A DNA stretch of 62,000 bases from Cristatella mucedo. Taxonomy: Eukaryota; Bryozoa; Phylactolaemata; Cristatellidae. The notes beneath the pieces were generated by a model, which had not been told where the DNA came from, did not search any database, and saw nothing but the letters and a program-made list of their open reading frames with translations. This document shows positions 1-12,236 of the stretch, piece after piece (within the stretch, counting starts at the first letter, position 1; each line of letters opens with the position of its first letter). The stretch spans positions 835,001 to 897,000 of the forward strand of contig WPIO01000030.1 in assembly GCA_009760855.2 (NCBI GenBank). Direction: 5' to 3'. The position numbers and the translations under genes were made by a program.

Positions 1-216
1 AAAGACAGGGAGAGAGGATGGAGGTGAGGAAAGGGTGGGAGGGAGGAGAGAGAGAGGAACAGAGAGAGACTGGGAGAGACAGAGACACGGAGAGAGTAAA
101 AGAGAGGCTAGTCAGGGAGAAGAAAGAGAAGAAGAGAGAGAGAGACAGACAGACAGAGAGCAAGAGGGAAAGGCAGAGAGAGACAAAGAGGGAGAGAGCG
201 AGAGAGTGGAAAAGAA
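1..216. repeat. purine-rich (GA)n low-complexity tract
   Basis: Almost pure A/G with repeated gagaga, ggaga and gaaaga words, opening the window. The ORFs across it are only runs of E, R and K from the repeat. It is the strand complement in composition of the CT-rich tract at 14.4-14.9 kb. Confidence 0.9.
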
Positions 217-1849
217 AACTGGATAAAGCAGTCACTATGCGAGCCTTACCAAGAACCACCAATTACTGGTGCTAATGGCTGCCACCTGTGTTTTGTCTAC
301 CGTACCTAACAGAAATGCCAACGTTATCAATATAAGAAAAGTAACGCTGATTGACTATGACGGTTCGCTGCCCATTAGCAAGTGCCTCGCTTCGTTCAAC
401 AAATACGCAATACCTTTGGTGATGCAGGGACAATCGTATTTAATGCTGGGGTGATCGACGGATGATGCTTATACACTGATATCGGCACCGACGACTACGA
501 ACGTTATCACTAACAATGCTTGTGAGCATTATCATCAAGCTCGTGTTTCGAGTGAATAGAATGACGACGGGCGATTAAAAAAAGGTTAGCCGTGTCGCAG
601 AGGATGTGGATGTGCAAGATTCGGAGTGTACAAGAACGCCAGCTATTTTTCTGGCAAACGATTTAGCAAGTGCACTCACCTACAAAAAAACCACACTTAG
701 GGCACGTGAGTTCCAGAGTTCACTGTTCATGACAAAACGTGGTCAGGTTCAAGACCATTTATTCCTCTGAGAACAGACATGTCCGACTAGGTGACTTGCG
801 GGAAGAAAAGAGAGCATCCTCTTTAGTCCATTCGCTTTGAATGACCTTCGATTGTGGCGATTAAGACGTGTTTGGACACGTCTTTCCTGTACTGAATTGA
901 CATAGTAGATAGGCAAGACATTAAATTAGATGGCCATTGCATTTGGTCTGACATCGTATATATAATTCTAATTATGTTAGTGGGGAGATATGCTTTAAAC
1001 ATTTCAAGTAGCCGTTGCTTTATATTTATAACATGGCTTAACTCATAGCAATGACTGGATGTTGCGATCAGTTGCATGGCTTTTTGCGATAGCATAGCCG
1101 GAACAGTTCCACATCCATCGGATGCAGCTGCTTTCCTTTTCAGCCCTTTATGAACGAGTTTACTGTGACAGGAGTCATCATTTGGTGAACAAATTTCTAC
1201 GAGCCGACAAAAAGCTTTCTGTGCAGCATAAAGGCAGAAGGACACTAATTTATAATACATATAGCGTCATATCTACTGCCAGAGAAAGCGACAGAAATCT
1301 CAAAGATATAACCACAGGTCCTTGGCCATAATAAACCTAACGAATAACCTCCCACTACCAGTGCCTAACTGGCCCATCCCTAACTTTCCTTGGCTGCGAG
1401 GCAGGATTCAAAAATTAGGTAAGCTTGAGCTTGAGAAGTGCACCCCAATTTTTAATTTTTTGCCGAAGCAGGGGGTGAAAGATTTGTGACCAATCAAACC
1501 ATTCAATCGCAGAAGTGAACAGCACCAAACAGTTGTCAATAGTGCTGCAATGGACACTGACCTCGTGCAATTAGAGAGTAGTAACACAGTGATTGTGCTC
1601 TTTATTTTACCAAGCTGCGGTGCTTAATACAAATTGAGAGGCTTTCGACGACAAAATAACCAGCTGCAATCTGGTGGACCATTCGGAGGTGTTTGCTGAC
1701 GATCCGCTCTGAGCCTGAACGCATGCCACACAAAGATCACCGAAGTCGTCCTGCAGCCCAGAAATATTCATGCTGCTGCAGCAATTCCGAGTTTTATAGT
1801 AAATGTTTCAAAATAGTCAGTAGCACATATTTAAAATAATGTATAGCTA
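217..1849. other. intergenic, no recognised feature
   Basis: About 1.6 kb read on both strands. The longest ORF (823-1260, minus) has no motif, no splice-site support and overlapping ORFs on the other strand. I see nothing assignable here. Confidence 0.6.
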
Positions 1850-2930
1850 GAAGCATTTCAGTCGGCACTCAAGCGATGCCACTTCAGAGAAATTGTTATC
1901 CTCTGTGCAGTTTGTGAAACCCTATGCAGCATTCAAGACGTAAATATCACTGCCCTGGGCCTGTAGGACCTTTCAGCCGCGTTTGAAACTATTGGGCACG
2001 GTATTCTACTTGAACGATTGGACAAAGTGATCGGCCTTGGCAAGAAAGGCCCAGCGTCTTTCGCATCTGGTCCGTTAGTCTACCATCCATTTAACTTAGT
2101 TATCAACTCCATGAGACCCTAGCTGTGAAGTCCCACGAGGGTTCATTGTTGGCTGTTTGCTGTCCACCATTTATATAGAACATATGGAACAAGTGATTTG
2201 GTTCGATGGGATCAGACACCACTTACATTCTGATGAAACACAGCTGTATTGTTCGTTTAAATTGTCGGAATATGCTGCATAGACTCATATGCTGTTGGCC
2301 TGCTTTACTGACAACATATCCTGGATGTCAGCCAAGTTCCATAAATTAAGGAAATATTGAAATAAACTCACATGACTCACCAAGCGCGTGGCTGAATAAG
2401 AAGACTTAGCTCTTTTAATAAGTAATGCTGTTGTGCGACCGTTGTCATGCAAGCTGAATATGGGTGTGATTTTGACAACTGCCTACATCATGAAAGTTTC
2501 ATAAGGAAGACTGCTTTTACAACCAGTCGTCTCGTCGGATTTATATGTTACTCTAATGACCGCCTACCTTGGCGACCTGCGTGAAATACAGCCAGCTCTT
2601 GGTAACGTGTCGTCTGAATTATTGGAATACTATTTTTGTTGGGTTACCAAAAACAAGATTCGGCCAATGCAGCGGGTGATGAATATATCTTCAAGGCTAG
2701 TTAACAATTCCCAGAGGTGCAGCGGCATTACTTTACTATAGGAGTTTCCATGGCAAAGCTCTCGGTCATGCAAAAAAAGCTATCGGTCGATCAACGGATA
2801 CAGAGCAAAGTTCTTACTCAAGCCCATTAGGCCCACCGTATCTTGGATCCTTCATGCCAAGCTGAACATCTACACTGGTATTAGACTCCTTGTTCCCTCA
2901 GAAACTCTATGGACAATAAATAATATACTT
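1850..2930 (+). mobile_element. degenerate non-LTR retrotransposon (CR1/L2/Rex1-like), RT domain to C-terminus
   Basis: Conceptual translation in shifting frames gives the order typical of this LINE group. Near 1,970-2,010 there is a decayed 'LSAAFETIGHGILLERL' (family form LSAAFDTVDH). Near 2,140 there is 'PRGFIVG' (PQGSVLG). Near 2,220 there is 'HSDETQLY', a decayed YADDTQLY catalytic box. Further on are 'NMGVIFDNCL' and 'LSVDQRIQSKVL', which is the conserved HWLPVEQRI-KIL C-terminal region. Frameshifts and stops are frequent, so it is an old dead copy. It is 5' truncated (no endonuclease seen). Confidence 0.8.
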
Positions 2931-3719
2931 CAATATCTACTCGTAAAGAGACTGTTGACGGGAAGGTTTTGCTGTGCAGTCCCTGGAGTGCAGAACTCAC
3001 TTCTACAAATATTTCGCACGGTATATTTTCTTCTCCAGCTTACTGTACCGCATCCATCATCCTGTGCTTCTAATTCGCAGCTACTCAGTTCCTCGCCTGC
3101 CGTTTTTACTCAACCATGTTTGTCACTTTCCTTTAGTTGCCAGAGATGATGATTCGCTACCGCATACACGCCGAAAGTTGCGTATTGCGTATGTATACAT
3201 TCTTACCCTGCATTTGCTTCAAAAGCAATACACAGTTTCGGACAGATAAAAGTTAAGCAGAGAATTATGGAGGCCCGGCAGGCTTTTAATTACAAGGCAT
3301 GCTTTAATAAAAGCTCGGGCTGCAAGTTTAGGCCTGCCTGTCAAAGCGTTACCTTAGCAATCCTAGGAATCTCGGAGGACACATTCAGGAATATTCAAAC
3401 TGCTGCAAGCCATAACTCTTCGTTACCAGATTATTAGATTAGCCGCGACTGCTAACCACAGTAACCAGAATGCGGAAGGGCCGGCCGACTCTGTAGTACT
3501 TCTAGATGCAGGGCAGTGGTGAGCTTTAATTCGCGATCAACTCTGAATGATAATTATCTGAAAATTCGAAAACTTAGAATGCTTTCACTAGATCATATCT
3601 AAAATGTCACTTGCTACGCAGTAGTAGCTAATTAATACACTTTCGATTGACGGTTAGCATGAATTATAAGTTTTTTCAATCAACTGTTTGAGGCCCAGTT
3701 AACTTTGAATGATTTAGGT
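2931..3719. other. intergenic, no recognised feature
   Basis: No motif, repeat or convincing coding segment was found. The short overlapping ORFs at 2,955-3,249 look like chance. Confidence 0.5.
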
Positions 3720-4530
3720 ACGGTTAGTGGCAGCATGATTAGTGTCAGCACGCTTAAGTTCATTAAGAGGGAATAACAGGGATAAGCTAAATGTTTTGAT
3801 AAATAGGTGCACTTTTACTTTCTTAGTAAATGTGGTCAGGTCGGTATATGTCCCGACGCATGGGTGTTGGTAGAAATTGAAATGCTGGAACGATAGGAGC
3901 GAACAAAGGAGGCAGAGTATAAACTGTGACAGGAATTGAACCAAGCCAAACAAACTGAGGTAGCCCATATTATTAATGTTCCTCGGATGAGTTTGTCCAT
4001 TCAAATCGATACTCTGGAGTCTCCCACTCTGAGATAGGACCGAAACCACTGAGATACTGTGCCAGCGATTCCCAAGCTGTTTGTGAGGCGCCCAGGTAGG
4101 ACGTGATAGTGATTGATAGGATTAAAACCTGCCGAAACATCGAGCAAAACTAGCAGTGATACTCTACCTATGTCTGAAAGTATGTCAATTGTGCAATATG
4201 TGCAAATCTCTAAGTAGTGCCTTGTACACCCGAAGCATTGCTGACTTTGTGGAGTGATTACCTCTAAAACCAGACAGTGACTTACCAGCAAGGTTTGAAG
4301 TTTCAATATATAAGTTCAGCTGATTGTCCACTACTGGTTCCAGTGTCTTTGATTAGATGGGTAGAAGAGAGACTTCGAGAAAGTTTCTCAAGTTCTCGTG
4401 GTCTAGTATTGCTTTCTAGGGGAGTGGCCGGACTACAATCTTTTTGAAAGGTGCTGGGATATGACCTTAGGCCAATGACATATTTTTGACATCAATTATA
4501 CAGGTAATCATTAAAGATCTGGCAGGCGAC
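3720..4530 (-). mobile_element. degenerate non-LTR retrotransposon RT domain (minus strand)
   Basis: On the minus strand, from high to low coordinates, the translation passes through 'FKKIVVRPLP', 'LSGFRGNHSTKSAML' (family form SGFRANHSTETAL) and 'SLLVLLDVSAGFNPINH' (LLDLSAAFDTVDH), which holds the first catalytic Asp. It then reads 'LGIAGTVSQWFRSYL' and a decayed PQGSVLGP segment near 3,950. These are the fingers and palm blocks of CR1/L2/Rex1-type reverse transcriptases, in the right order. Stops and frameshifts make it non-functional. It lies opposite in orientation to the copy at 1.85-2.93 kb. Confidence 0.82.
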
Positions 4531-4540
4531 CTAAGGCTCA

Positions 4541-4975
4541 CAGCGAGAGACTGCCGTAGCACAGCAAAGCAGCTCAATACATGAGCCCTTACCAGCACCA
4601 GTAGCCGTCTTTTCCTTAGTGGTGGATGCAGTTATATGCGAAGCGGGCTAGCCGGCTGCATAATCGATATTTATCTTTGCCAGCAGTCATGCTGCCGTGG
4701 GCTAACTGCTTTCAGAAGTAAACGGTTTATCCCGCTGCCAGAGGTTTGTAGCCTCCTCGGTTTCTCTCGCATCTGCTATTTCTGAGCAACAAAATAGTAA
4801 AACAACTTGGTGGTTATGTGCAGACTAAAATGCAGCATACAGAGCAGGTGAGCTACCGATCAACAATTTCATGAGACAAAAGCTCTTAACTTGTCCCTGC
4901 ATGGGTCGTGCATTCCTGTCTCTGTGGACTGCACTTGAATTTGGATCGTTAGCTGCAAACTGAACATCAATATAT
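4541..4975 (+). repeat. diverged direct repeat, copy 1
   Basis: Shares scattered anchors with 5,421-5,835 in the same order and spacing: 'gagcccttaccagc' with 'gccgtc' after it, 'cagagcagg', and 'cctgcatg' followed by 'cgtgc' and 'tgaattt-gatcg-tagctgca'. This looks like an old tandem duplication of about 430 bp. No coding content recognised. Confidence 0.5.
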
Positions 4976-5420
4976 TTGTGGTGACTCTAGCGCTTAACCA
5001 GGGCTTTTTTGGCTCTCGTTATTGAATAAGTAAATAGGCGTTACAGACCCCTGAAAAGCGGTTTTGAATGTTAGGCATTCGAAACCCTGCTTCGTTATCT
5101 GAGTCAGATGTGCAAACAGTAACGAGGGAACCCATGCGTAAGCATTGCCGTGTGACCATACAGCGATGCACAGTAAAGAGCGTGTCTGGAATTGATACTG
5201 TAAGCTACCAGCTATTATTTTTATTATTATTATTATACTGTATTCCTATTATTAGCTGTCAGCTTGATTCGTACATAATTCTGACAATTGGCTCACCTAT
5301 CGGTGGCGAGAAAGCTATGATGCGACATCTGAGGCACATTCGTAACGATAGTGCTCGAGTTGGTATTTCTGTCCATGGAAAAGCCTCAATTTGGCATCCG
5401 TTCGAGACCTTGCCCATGGG

Positions 5421-5835
5421 CCAAGCAAGGCTAGCAATGCACTCGAAAATCGAGCCCTTACCAGCTCTCATGGCCGTCGGCTTTGCATGACTGGATAAAA
5501 TTGCCTTAGCAGTGGGCTTGCCAGTCGGGAAACGTTCTGTCTCATCATCAATCAATCCCACGGCCTGGGGAACACCTCTGCCACGAGCAAGCTTCGCCTC
5601 CTGCTGACGAATCTTCGAGTCCCGAGTGACTTGTGCACCGTTAGGCTCTGACCAACGAGAAAGTGAAGAGATCGGCTAGTGGTAGTCAGCCAAAACTAGC
5701 TGATATGGCTCAGAGCAGGCACCTTGTGCAACGGAAGAAGTCAAGTCGTACCTGCATGCATCGTGCGATCGTGCCTCATTGCGTTGTACATGAATTTTGA
5801 TCGATAGCTGCATGCTAAGCACTTGTATGACTGAC
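5421..5835 (+). repeat. diverged direct repeat, copy 2
   Basis: Partner of 4,541-4,975; see the anchors listed there. The ORFs overlapping it (5,068-5,490 plus; 5,259-5,561 minus) have no recognisable domain. Confidence 0.5.
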
Positions 5836-6554
5836 AGTATCTAAATCCGACACGTTCCCCACCGAGAATTTCTTTTATGGGAACGTCCGCATATTGCACT
5901 TGTGGCTGGCTCTTGCCTAAAAATTAATTTTCTTCATGCTTTGCATTTGCAAAGCAGATTTCGATATGCGAATCACAATATTAACTGGACTGGAAACAAA
6001 ATGGTGCCGTGCTAGACTATTGAACCATCAGGAGAAGCATAGCAAAAGTAGGCACGGGTAGACAATACAAGCAGCTTGTATCCGATTAACCATTGATGCA
6101 TTTTTTCAGTATACATGGTTCGGGGATGAATTGTGTAGCCGAGTTGCCCAGCCGCGCTCAATGCTGCAATTCCAATCAGATTAAGTGAGTAATTAATAGG
6201 AATGACTTGGACTTAATTACTAAATCAGCATGAGGCTAGCAAGCACATTGTGCTTCTCTTGCCCGATATTTTTTATAATCTCGGAACATTGGATTTCAAA
6301 AAGCCGCACATCGATCGCATGGTCTCCAGTTGCGAAATTCCAGCTCCTGACCAGAATAATCGTTTGTCCAAGTTGGCTGCCATCACAGGAGCGAACCCGA
6401 CAAACGTCATATGCATATCCAGCGTCATTGACTAAATTAAGTGTTGCGAATTTGTGACATCAAAATATGAAGATCAAAATGTATAGTATTATATTGGTAA
6501 CACCTGATGAGTTTTGCACGTTTGTTGGAGCTAGATTTGTGAACTTGACATCAG
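5836..6554. other. intergenic, no recognised feature
   Basis: AT-leaning sequence; nothing assignable on either strand. Confidence 0.5.
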
Positions 6555-6839
6555 CTAGTTTTCATTATAATAGATTCCTGCAAGTAGAAGCTAAAATTCG
6601 CAGGGTACCATATCACCTCTCTATTGTGGTAACTTTCTAAAATTGCAAGCTAACAATTAATTTTAATATTCAATTATTAATAGTGTTTAATATTCAATTA
6701 TATTATTAACATTACTATATTAAATATTATTCAATCACTACACCGGCTCCATGTACTGTGAGAAATCTGGTTTCTAAATTCTTGAACTGTCTCAGAAAAA
6801 AAACAACAAACCTGGACATCAGCTGCTTGTACGAATAGT

Positions 6840-7015
6840 GAGCCGTGATGGCAGACAAGGTAAAGTGGTTGCTTTCATGACCTTGGTCCCGAGGGCATGG
6901 GTTTGATTCCTGCGGTGGGAGACCCTTTATCGCCACTGCAAGCGGTGGTGATAGCCATAAAAGCTCTTCTGTCGCTATACATAAGAGGCTATTTAATCAG
7001 CTAGGATTTACTTAT
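6840..7015 (+). mobile_element. SINE-B, tRNA-derived short retroposon
   Basis: Has a polymerase III B-box-like 'gggtttgattcctgc' near 6,898 and an A-box-like 'gatggcagacaagg' about 50 bp upstream. The body reads 'agcggtggtgatagcc-taaaagctcttctg'. Related minus-strand copies with the same head, B box and body are at 26,933-27,075 and 29,486-29,652. It is absent from duplication unit 2, giving an empty site. Confidence 0.75.
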
Positions 7016-7061
7016 TTTATTTAATTCTGCCAGCCTGCTTTCCAACAGATCTGCACGACGC

Positions 7062-7096
<35 letters not shown>
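7062..7096. repeat. (TA)n microsatellite
   Basis: Pure ta dinucleotide run of about 34 bp at the tail side of the minus-strand SINE-A. It is probably grown from the SINE tail. Confidence 0.95.
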
Positions 7097-7099
<3 letters not shown>

Positions 7100-7200
7100 C
7101 ATTTATATAGCGCCCCAAGATAACCTAATCTCTATTCAGGCGCTTCACATATGCCTCGGGGCTCGAGCCCACGACCTCGGTCGGGACGAGCAGTAAAGTA
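7097..7200 (-). mobile_element. SINE-A, 5'-truncated copy (minus strand)
   Basis: Matches the reverse complement of the full copy at 48,930-49,075: tail 'atagcgccccaagata', body 'ggcgcttcacatatgcc' and B-box 'gggctcgagcccacgacc'. The tRNA-like A-box half is missing. Confidence 0.85.
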
Positions 7201-7407
7201 GTAAACATGCTGAGGCCTTGTGGTTTCCAAATATGAGCGATGAAAAAACTTCCTAAGGACTTAGAAGGAAAAGCGTTAGAGAATGTTTGTTACTTGCACG
7301 GATTGCTGCATGCAAGAAAACGTGCCCGGTTTTCATTATTTGCATTCCCTTATTTTTCATTTCATTATTATTTATTTTATTTCATTATTTTCATCATAAT
7401 TCATTCA

Positions 7408-7815
7408 GTTTTCATGATAACAGATTGGTGTAAGTGGAAGCCAAAGTTCATAGAATGTCATACCACCTCTCTAATGTGGGCATTCTCTAAAATCGCAATC
7501 TAACTAATAATATTCAATCCCTAAGCTGGCTCCATGTTATGTGACAAATCAATTTCAAACTTCTTGAACTGTCTTGGAAAAAACATCAGACCTGGTAATC
7601 AGATGCTTACCCGACTTCTGCGAGCCTGCTTTCCAACCAGTTTGCTCCAAGTAAAGAAAGAGAATGCCTAGTTATATGCGAACTTGGTACACTTGCAGAG
7701 ACCCTGTGGTTTCCAAATATTTCCAATGAAAAGATTTCCTAAGAACCTAAGAGAAAAAGCCTTAGAGAATATTCGTTACGTGCATGGATCTCTGCATGTA
7801 AGCAGACGAGCACGG
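7408..7815 (+). repeat. tandem duplication unit 2 (no SINE)
   Basis: Second unit of the duplication described at 6,555-7,335, without the SINE and (TA)n insertions. Its end runs into block A0. Confidence 0.75.
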
Positions 7816-10439
7816 CTGCTATGGACGAGCCACGAAATCAGATGTACCTGCACCGCTGTATGGTGATTGGTCGTTACTATAAGAATTGTGGTTGGGGTGA
7901 AGGTCAGTAAGCCACTGATGTCCACCAATCCACCTTTGATTGGCTGTTGGCATGTAACCTAGGTACAGGCCAGTCGGCAGCTGATGCTCATCAACCTGCT
8001 GCTAGTTAGCTGTCACTGTTGAGCAGATGTGGTGACACGCAGGCCCAACTGATAGAAAACACTCTCATCGACATCGAGAATTGCAACTGGGAAGCTGGTT
8101 GAGCAGCTGTGTACTGGCACTTGGTGAGCCGACTCGAGACGAGAATATAGGCCTGCTAAAGAACGACACTGTTTGCTTGCCGACGGGAGCGTATCTGTGC
8201 TAATTCGTACTACAGGGTTGACTGTAGTCTCTTTGAGCACTCTCGAATAGAGCTCAAAACAGCAACCTGAGCTATTACTCTCACAGATTTTAAGGATGCC
8301 GTCTAGAAAATGTTGAAGTATCCGTGCCAACGCAAGAAGAATTGACCTGAATTTTTTAGGCCAAGTAAGTAATGTCTGCGTATATCTCTTCGAGAGAACA
8401 ATAGGTCTATCCACGTGTTTAAAAACGTGCTGCAGGAGGAGCAATAATTAAACAGAAGTCTTAATTCTTAGACAGGCATAGTGACAGTTTCAATCATAGT
8501 ACTTTAGTGTTGCAGCAAAGGCTTTCATCACCACTTCCTTTGGACAATGTTGGATAACCGACGGCACAACTCCAACACACGATCCGGGTCGTGAAGACTC
8601 AACACCTTACGTCACGGGCTAAGACCCGGGGTTAAAGACCTAAGTAAGCTAGTCGGCCATATGGAGGAGCATTAAGAGTCCAGGCCGTGTGCACTATCAA
8701 AATTTGAGCGGTCTAACCCGGACACCGTGACCTTGCCAGCTTTGCGGGCCGTTTAATCACGGAGCTCCAAGTAGCACGTGGCAAAACGGTTTAGAAAGCG
8801 GTTTAGCAACATCAGCATGGTCACAAAGATAGCGAGCTACCCAAGCTGTGGCAAGCCATCCAAGTACGAATCACTTAAGGCATCTAATCTCTTGCTTCGG
8901 TCTCGTAGAAATTCCTACACGATTCAGTTATTTATGGCAGGCCACCAGCACATGCATACCGAAGCCACCTACTATAGCAAGGCTGCTATTGCAGCATATG
9001 CAAAGATTCACCAGCTGCACCAAGCTGTCAACAGCTTATCTTTGATACCGATAGCGAGTACTTAGGTATTTCCAAGCTGAGTGACAAGGCCAAACAGGAA
9101 GACAACCATCTATTCAATTGCCCTTCTCGAGACCAGGCTGAGGGAGGTAACTGCCAAACTGTGGACGGTGCTGCTTTTCCTGCCCCGTGTCGCGCTCGTG
9201 CCTCCATGGCTCGTTAGCTTGCCCATCCTGCCACCATGATGGCAAATGTAAACACACGGAGGTCATGAGCCCGACTTGAGAAATACGTCACCCTAGCCTC
9301 CGAGCTGGATCACAGCATCGAGCTCACTCAGAGAAAGCGCGAGCTCAGAAAGGTAGCGATCGATTCCGGCTCGCTGCCGCCATGCCAAGCGATGATCGTT
9401 GCATGAAGTGACAGTTTGCTCTTTCCTTTGATTTTCAGGAGGAAATATCAGGCAAGCTGCTATTATTATTGTTATTATTGCTATCATATTATATTATATA
9501 TTATGATATTAAGATTGCAATATTTTGCTAGTTATGCATGGCAGCAGATTAATGAAGATCAATGCAACGTAGAAACAGGACAGTGTGAATAGTTGCCATC
9601 ATGGTGGCATCATGATGGCAGGATGGACTAGCAAATCTGCAACCGTGATGGCAAATGTATAGGGTGCAGGCCTACGGTGTCGTTTTGCCTAACAAAGACG
9701 GAGCCCCGTTAGTTATCGCTGAACGTACCACTCACTTGCCAACGTCTGCCCATGCGAAAGCAGCCAGTAGCAGCCGCTAGGCACCACATTGCTTACCAGC
9801 GGCTGTCTAACCTCGTGCTGCCAATAATAGGTGCCGAACCGACCAGAGAAAAGAAAATGTCCGAGTAAAAACTTCGACACGCCGCTTGCCATTAAGGTTT
9901 ACATGCTGATTGGTAGAATCGGTGAGTAGAAATTGATGAAGGTCAGATTTCCGGAAGTGTGCCATGAGTACGTAGAACTAGTATACCGATTGGCTGACCT
10001 TCTTAGCAAAACAATGAGCGACATTATCGGTTCTACAGTCATCACAAAACTTGTATTATATTTCGCTCAATCCATGGTAGGCTAAAGGTTGGGCGTCATT
10101 GTGGCCCTATCTTCCACATTTTCTCCTTGGTGACGTGTTGTCTGCTTCACTAAGTGTTATTAATTGTTCAGAAGTTTGTGTTTTGTAGCCTCTACACATG
10201 ACCGTCTTATATAGACAGGCTAGTGCCAAAGCATTGGGCAGCCATGATATTTTGATATTGCCTGATATCTGGGTTCTTGCAGCAATCTCATCATACTAGT
10301 GTCCGCTCTTCTAAGAATACATTATGCAAGAACTTGCGAGGATAATCAAAATATTGGCTGTAACAAAACTGCACAGTACGTACAGACGACCCAGCATCTC
10401 ATTTCAAGCTTTGCGTAGATTGATAAGAAGCATATACGT

Positions 10440-11735
10440 ACTTCAAGAAATCGGGGTCTGATGAAGATCTAGTCAATTTCAAAGACTTCCTTAGAGTTTG
10501 CACCCGGATGCTTAAAAAAGCCAGTGCTTCTTTTTTTACTCGAAAGCTAAATTCCTGCCAGTTGGACCCTAAACAGATTTATAAGACAGTAAATCGTTTA
10601 CTGGCTAAAGCTTAGAGGTCTGACTTTCTAGATATTAAGAACTCAACCGAAAGTTTCAGATTTCCTTAGTGAAAAAAGTGTGCACATTTTGGCCTCCATA
10701 AAGCCACCTCCGACTATAGCATTTCGATTATCAGAGCCTGTGACCTTCCTTATTAAAGGTTTTCCGAGGTTTCTGCATGCGAAGAGGCTACCTTAATAAG
10801 GTCTACCAAAACAAGCTCGTCTCCTGAAGGTCCCTTGCTGTTTTCAATTTATACTCAACCTCAAGGAAATGCGATTAAGGCCCATGAAATAGGATATCAC
10901 TTTTATGCTGACGATACTAAGCTATATTTTTCATTTAAGCCGTCGTAGTCTGCTGCAGCAACTGAAAAAATGAATGCTTGCCTTGCCGACATTCAGTCCT
11001 GGATGTAAAAAAACTTCTTGAAACTAACTGACAATAAAACCGAACTGCTGCTCATAGGACCCCCTAAACGCGGGCTGGATTAAAAGGCTTTGCTCTTCAA
11101 ATGGTGGGTGCTGTTGTGCGACCATCACCACGTGCTCAAAATTTAGGTGCAGTTTTCGACAGCTGCCTAGATTTTGAAAGCTTCATTCAGAAGGCTGCTT
11201 CTAAGGCTAGCCATCACATTCGATCCCTATCCAAAATTAGGAGCTGTCTTTCACAGTAGCCTGCAAAAAAAGTAACTAGCTCCTTAATTCCGTATCGTCT
11301 TGATTGCGGTAATTCCCTTTTGGTTAGTCTACCAAAGAAAGCAACTAGGCCACTGCAGTTTACTAAGAATATTGCTGCAAGGGTTGTCTTTAAGTCTCAA
11401 TGGGTTGACCACGTGTCTCCTTTGATGGAAGAGCTAGGATGGATGCCGGTTGAGCAACGGATACAGTGCAAGTTTCTTATGCTGACCCACAAGGCCCGCC
11501 ACGACTTGGCTTCTTCGTACCTAGCCGAACTTCTCCACAAGTTTCAGCCTCTCTGCGCCCTCATGTCCTGTTTGGACAATTAATTAGCGGTTCCATTCGT
11601 CTGCTTAAAGACCGTCAGCGACAGAAGCTTTAGCTTTGCAGGCCCTAGACTGTGGAACTCGCTTCCACAATCCTTACCCAACGACCAATACTCATCTGCT
11701 GCCTACTATGGCTCATTCTTTTTTGCAATGTAATG
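10440..11735 (+). mobile_element. non-LTR retrotransposon (CR1/L2/Rex1-like), RT to 3' end
   Basis: The clearest LINE copy. An N-terminal linker reads 'YKTVNRLLAKA' near 10,580. The catalytic box 'GYHFYADDTKLYFSF' is intact at 10,892-10,936, with YADD at 10,904-10,915. It is followed by 'CLADIQSWM' and 'LKLTDNKTELL'. The C-terminus at 11,320-11,583 includes 'VSLPKKATRPLQF' and 'WMPVEQRIQCKF' and ends near 'GPRLWNSLPQSLP'. The 3' end is a (tgtaa)n-type tail at about 11,722. It sits inside block A0, while the equivalent A1 position (about 37,255) is uninterrupted. Internal deletions and stops make it inactive. Confidence 0.88.
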
Positions 11736-12236
11736 TAATGTATCTCCGTCAGTAACTCCACAAAGTCATAAAGACCATGTGGGTGTTACGCAGGAGAGTT
11801 TTGTATAGCGCACTCACAGCCTAAGCGGCTTTCGGTACGCATTCGGTAGCCAACAGACTTCGTCTCACGCAACAAAGAGAAAGTGGGAAGCATAGCAGAG
11901 TTAGGAGAGGTGTTGAGGTAGTGAGTAGCATAGAAGTAGCAGTTAAGGACCGCTGAAAAAGATGTGCCATAGTCGGCAGTTGCAGAGTAGATGTCGTTGC
12001 GTAACCTCGGTCTTGAGCTGCTACTTCCATGCTGCTCACTACCTCAACTGCTCTCCTGACTCTGCTATGCTTCCTACTTTCTGTTTGCTTCGTGAGACGA
12101 AGTCCGTTGGCTACCGAATACGTACCGAAAGCGGCTTAGGTTCTGAGTGCGCTATACAAAACTCTCCTGCGTTACACCCACATGGTCTATTATATTATGA
12201 CTTTGTGGTGTGACTGACGGAGATACACTACATTAC
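11724..12236. mobile_element. inverted pair of LINE 3' ends (foldback hairpin)
   Basis: 11,728-11,960 is the LINE 3' UTR on the minus strand and 12,016-12,236 is the same 3' UTR on the plus strand. Shared words, inverted, are 'gctactcactacctcaac', 'ttggctaccgaa', 'aaaactctcctgcgt' and 'acacccacatggtct'. The spacer is about 55 bp. The single-orientation version of this 3' end is at 42,886-43,105. Both arms end in tacatt-type tails, so this is probably two nested or head-to-head insertions. ORFs here are by-products. Confidence 0.85.

Larger units (their letters stand above)
6555..7335 (+). repeat. tandem duplication unit 1 (contains two SINE insertions)
   Basis: Matches unit 2 at 7,408-7,815 in order: 'agttttcat', 'catatcacctctct', 'ctggctccatgt'-like, 'cttgaactgtct', 'agcctgctttccaac', 'tgtggtttccaaatat' and 'ttagagaat'. 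Unit 1 is longer because it carries a SINE-B (6,840-7,015) and a (TA)n plus SINE-A (7,062-7,200) that unit 2 lacks. Confidence 0.75.

Noticed and set aside
8013-8444. 143-residue minus-strand ORF in block A0
   Set aside because: The matching region in A1 (about 34,020-34,500) is not open in the same frame, so conservation does not support coding.
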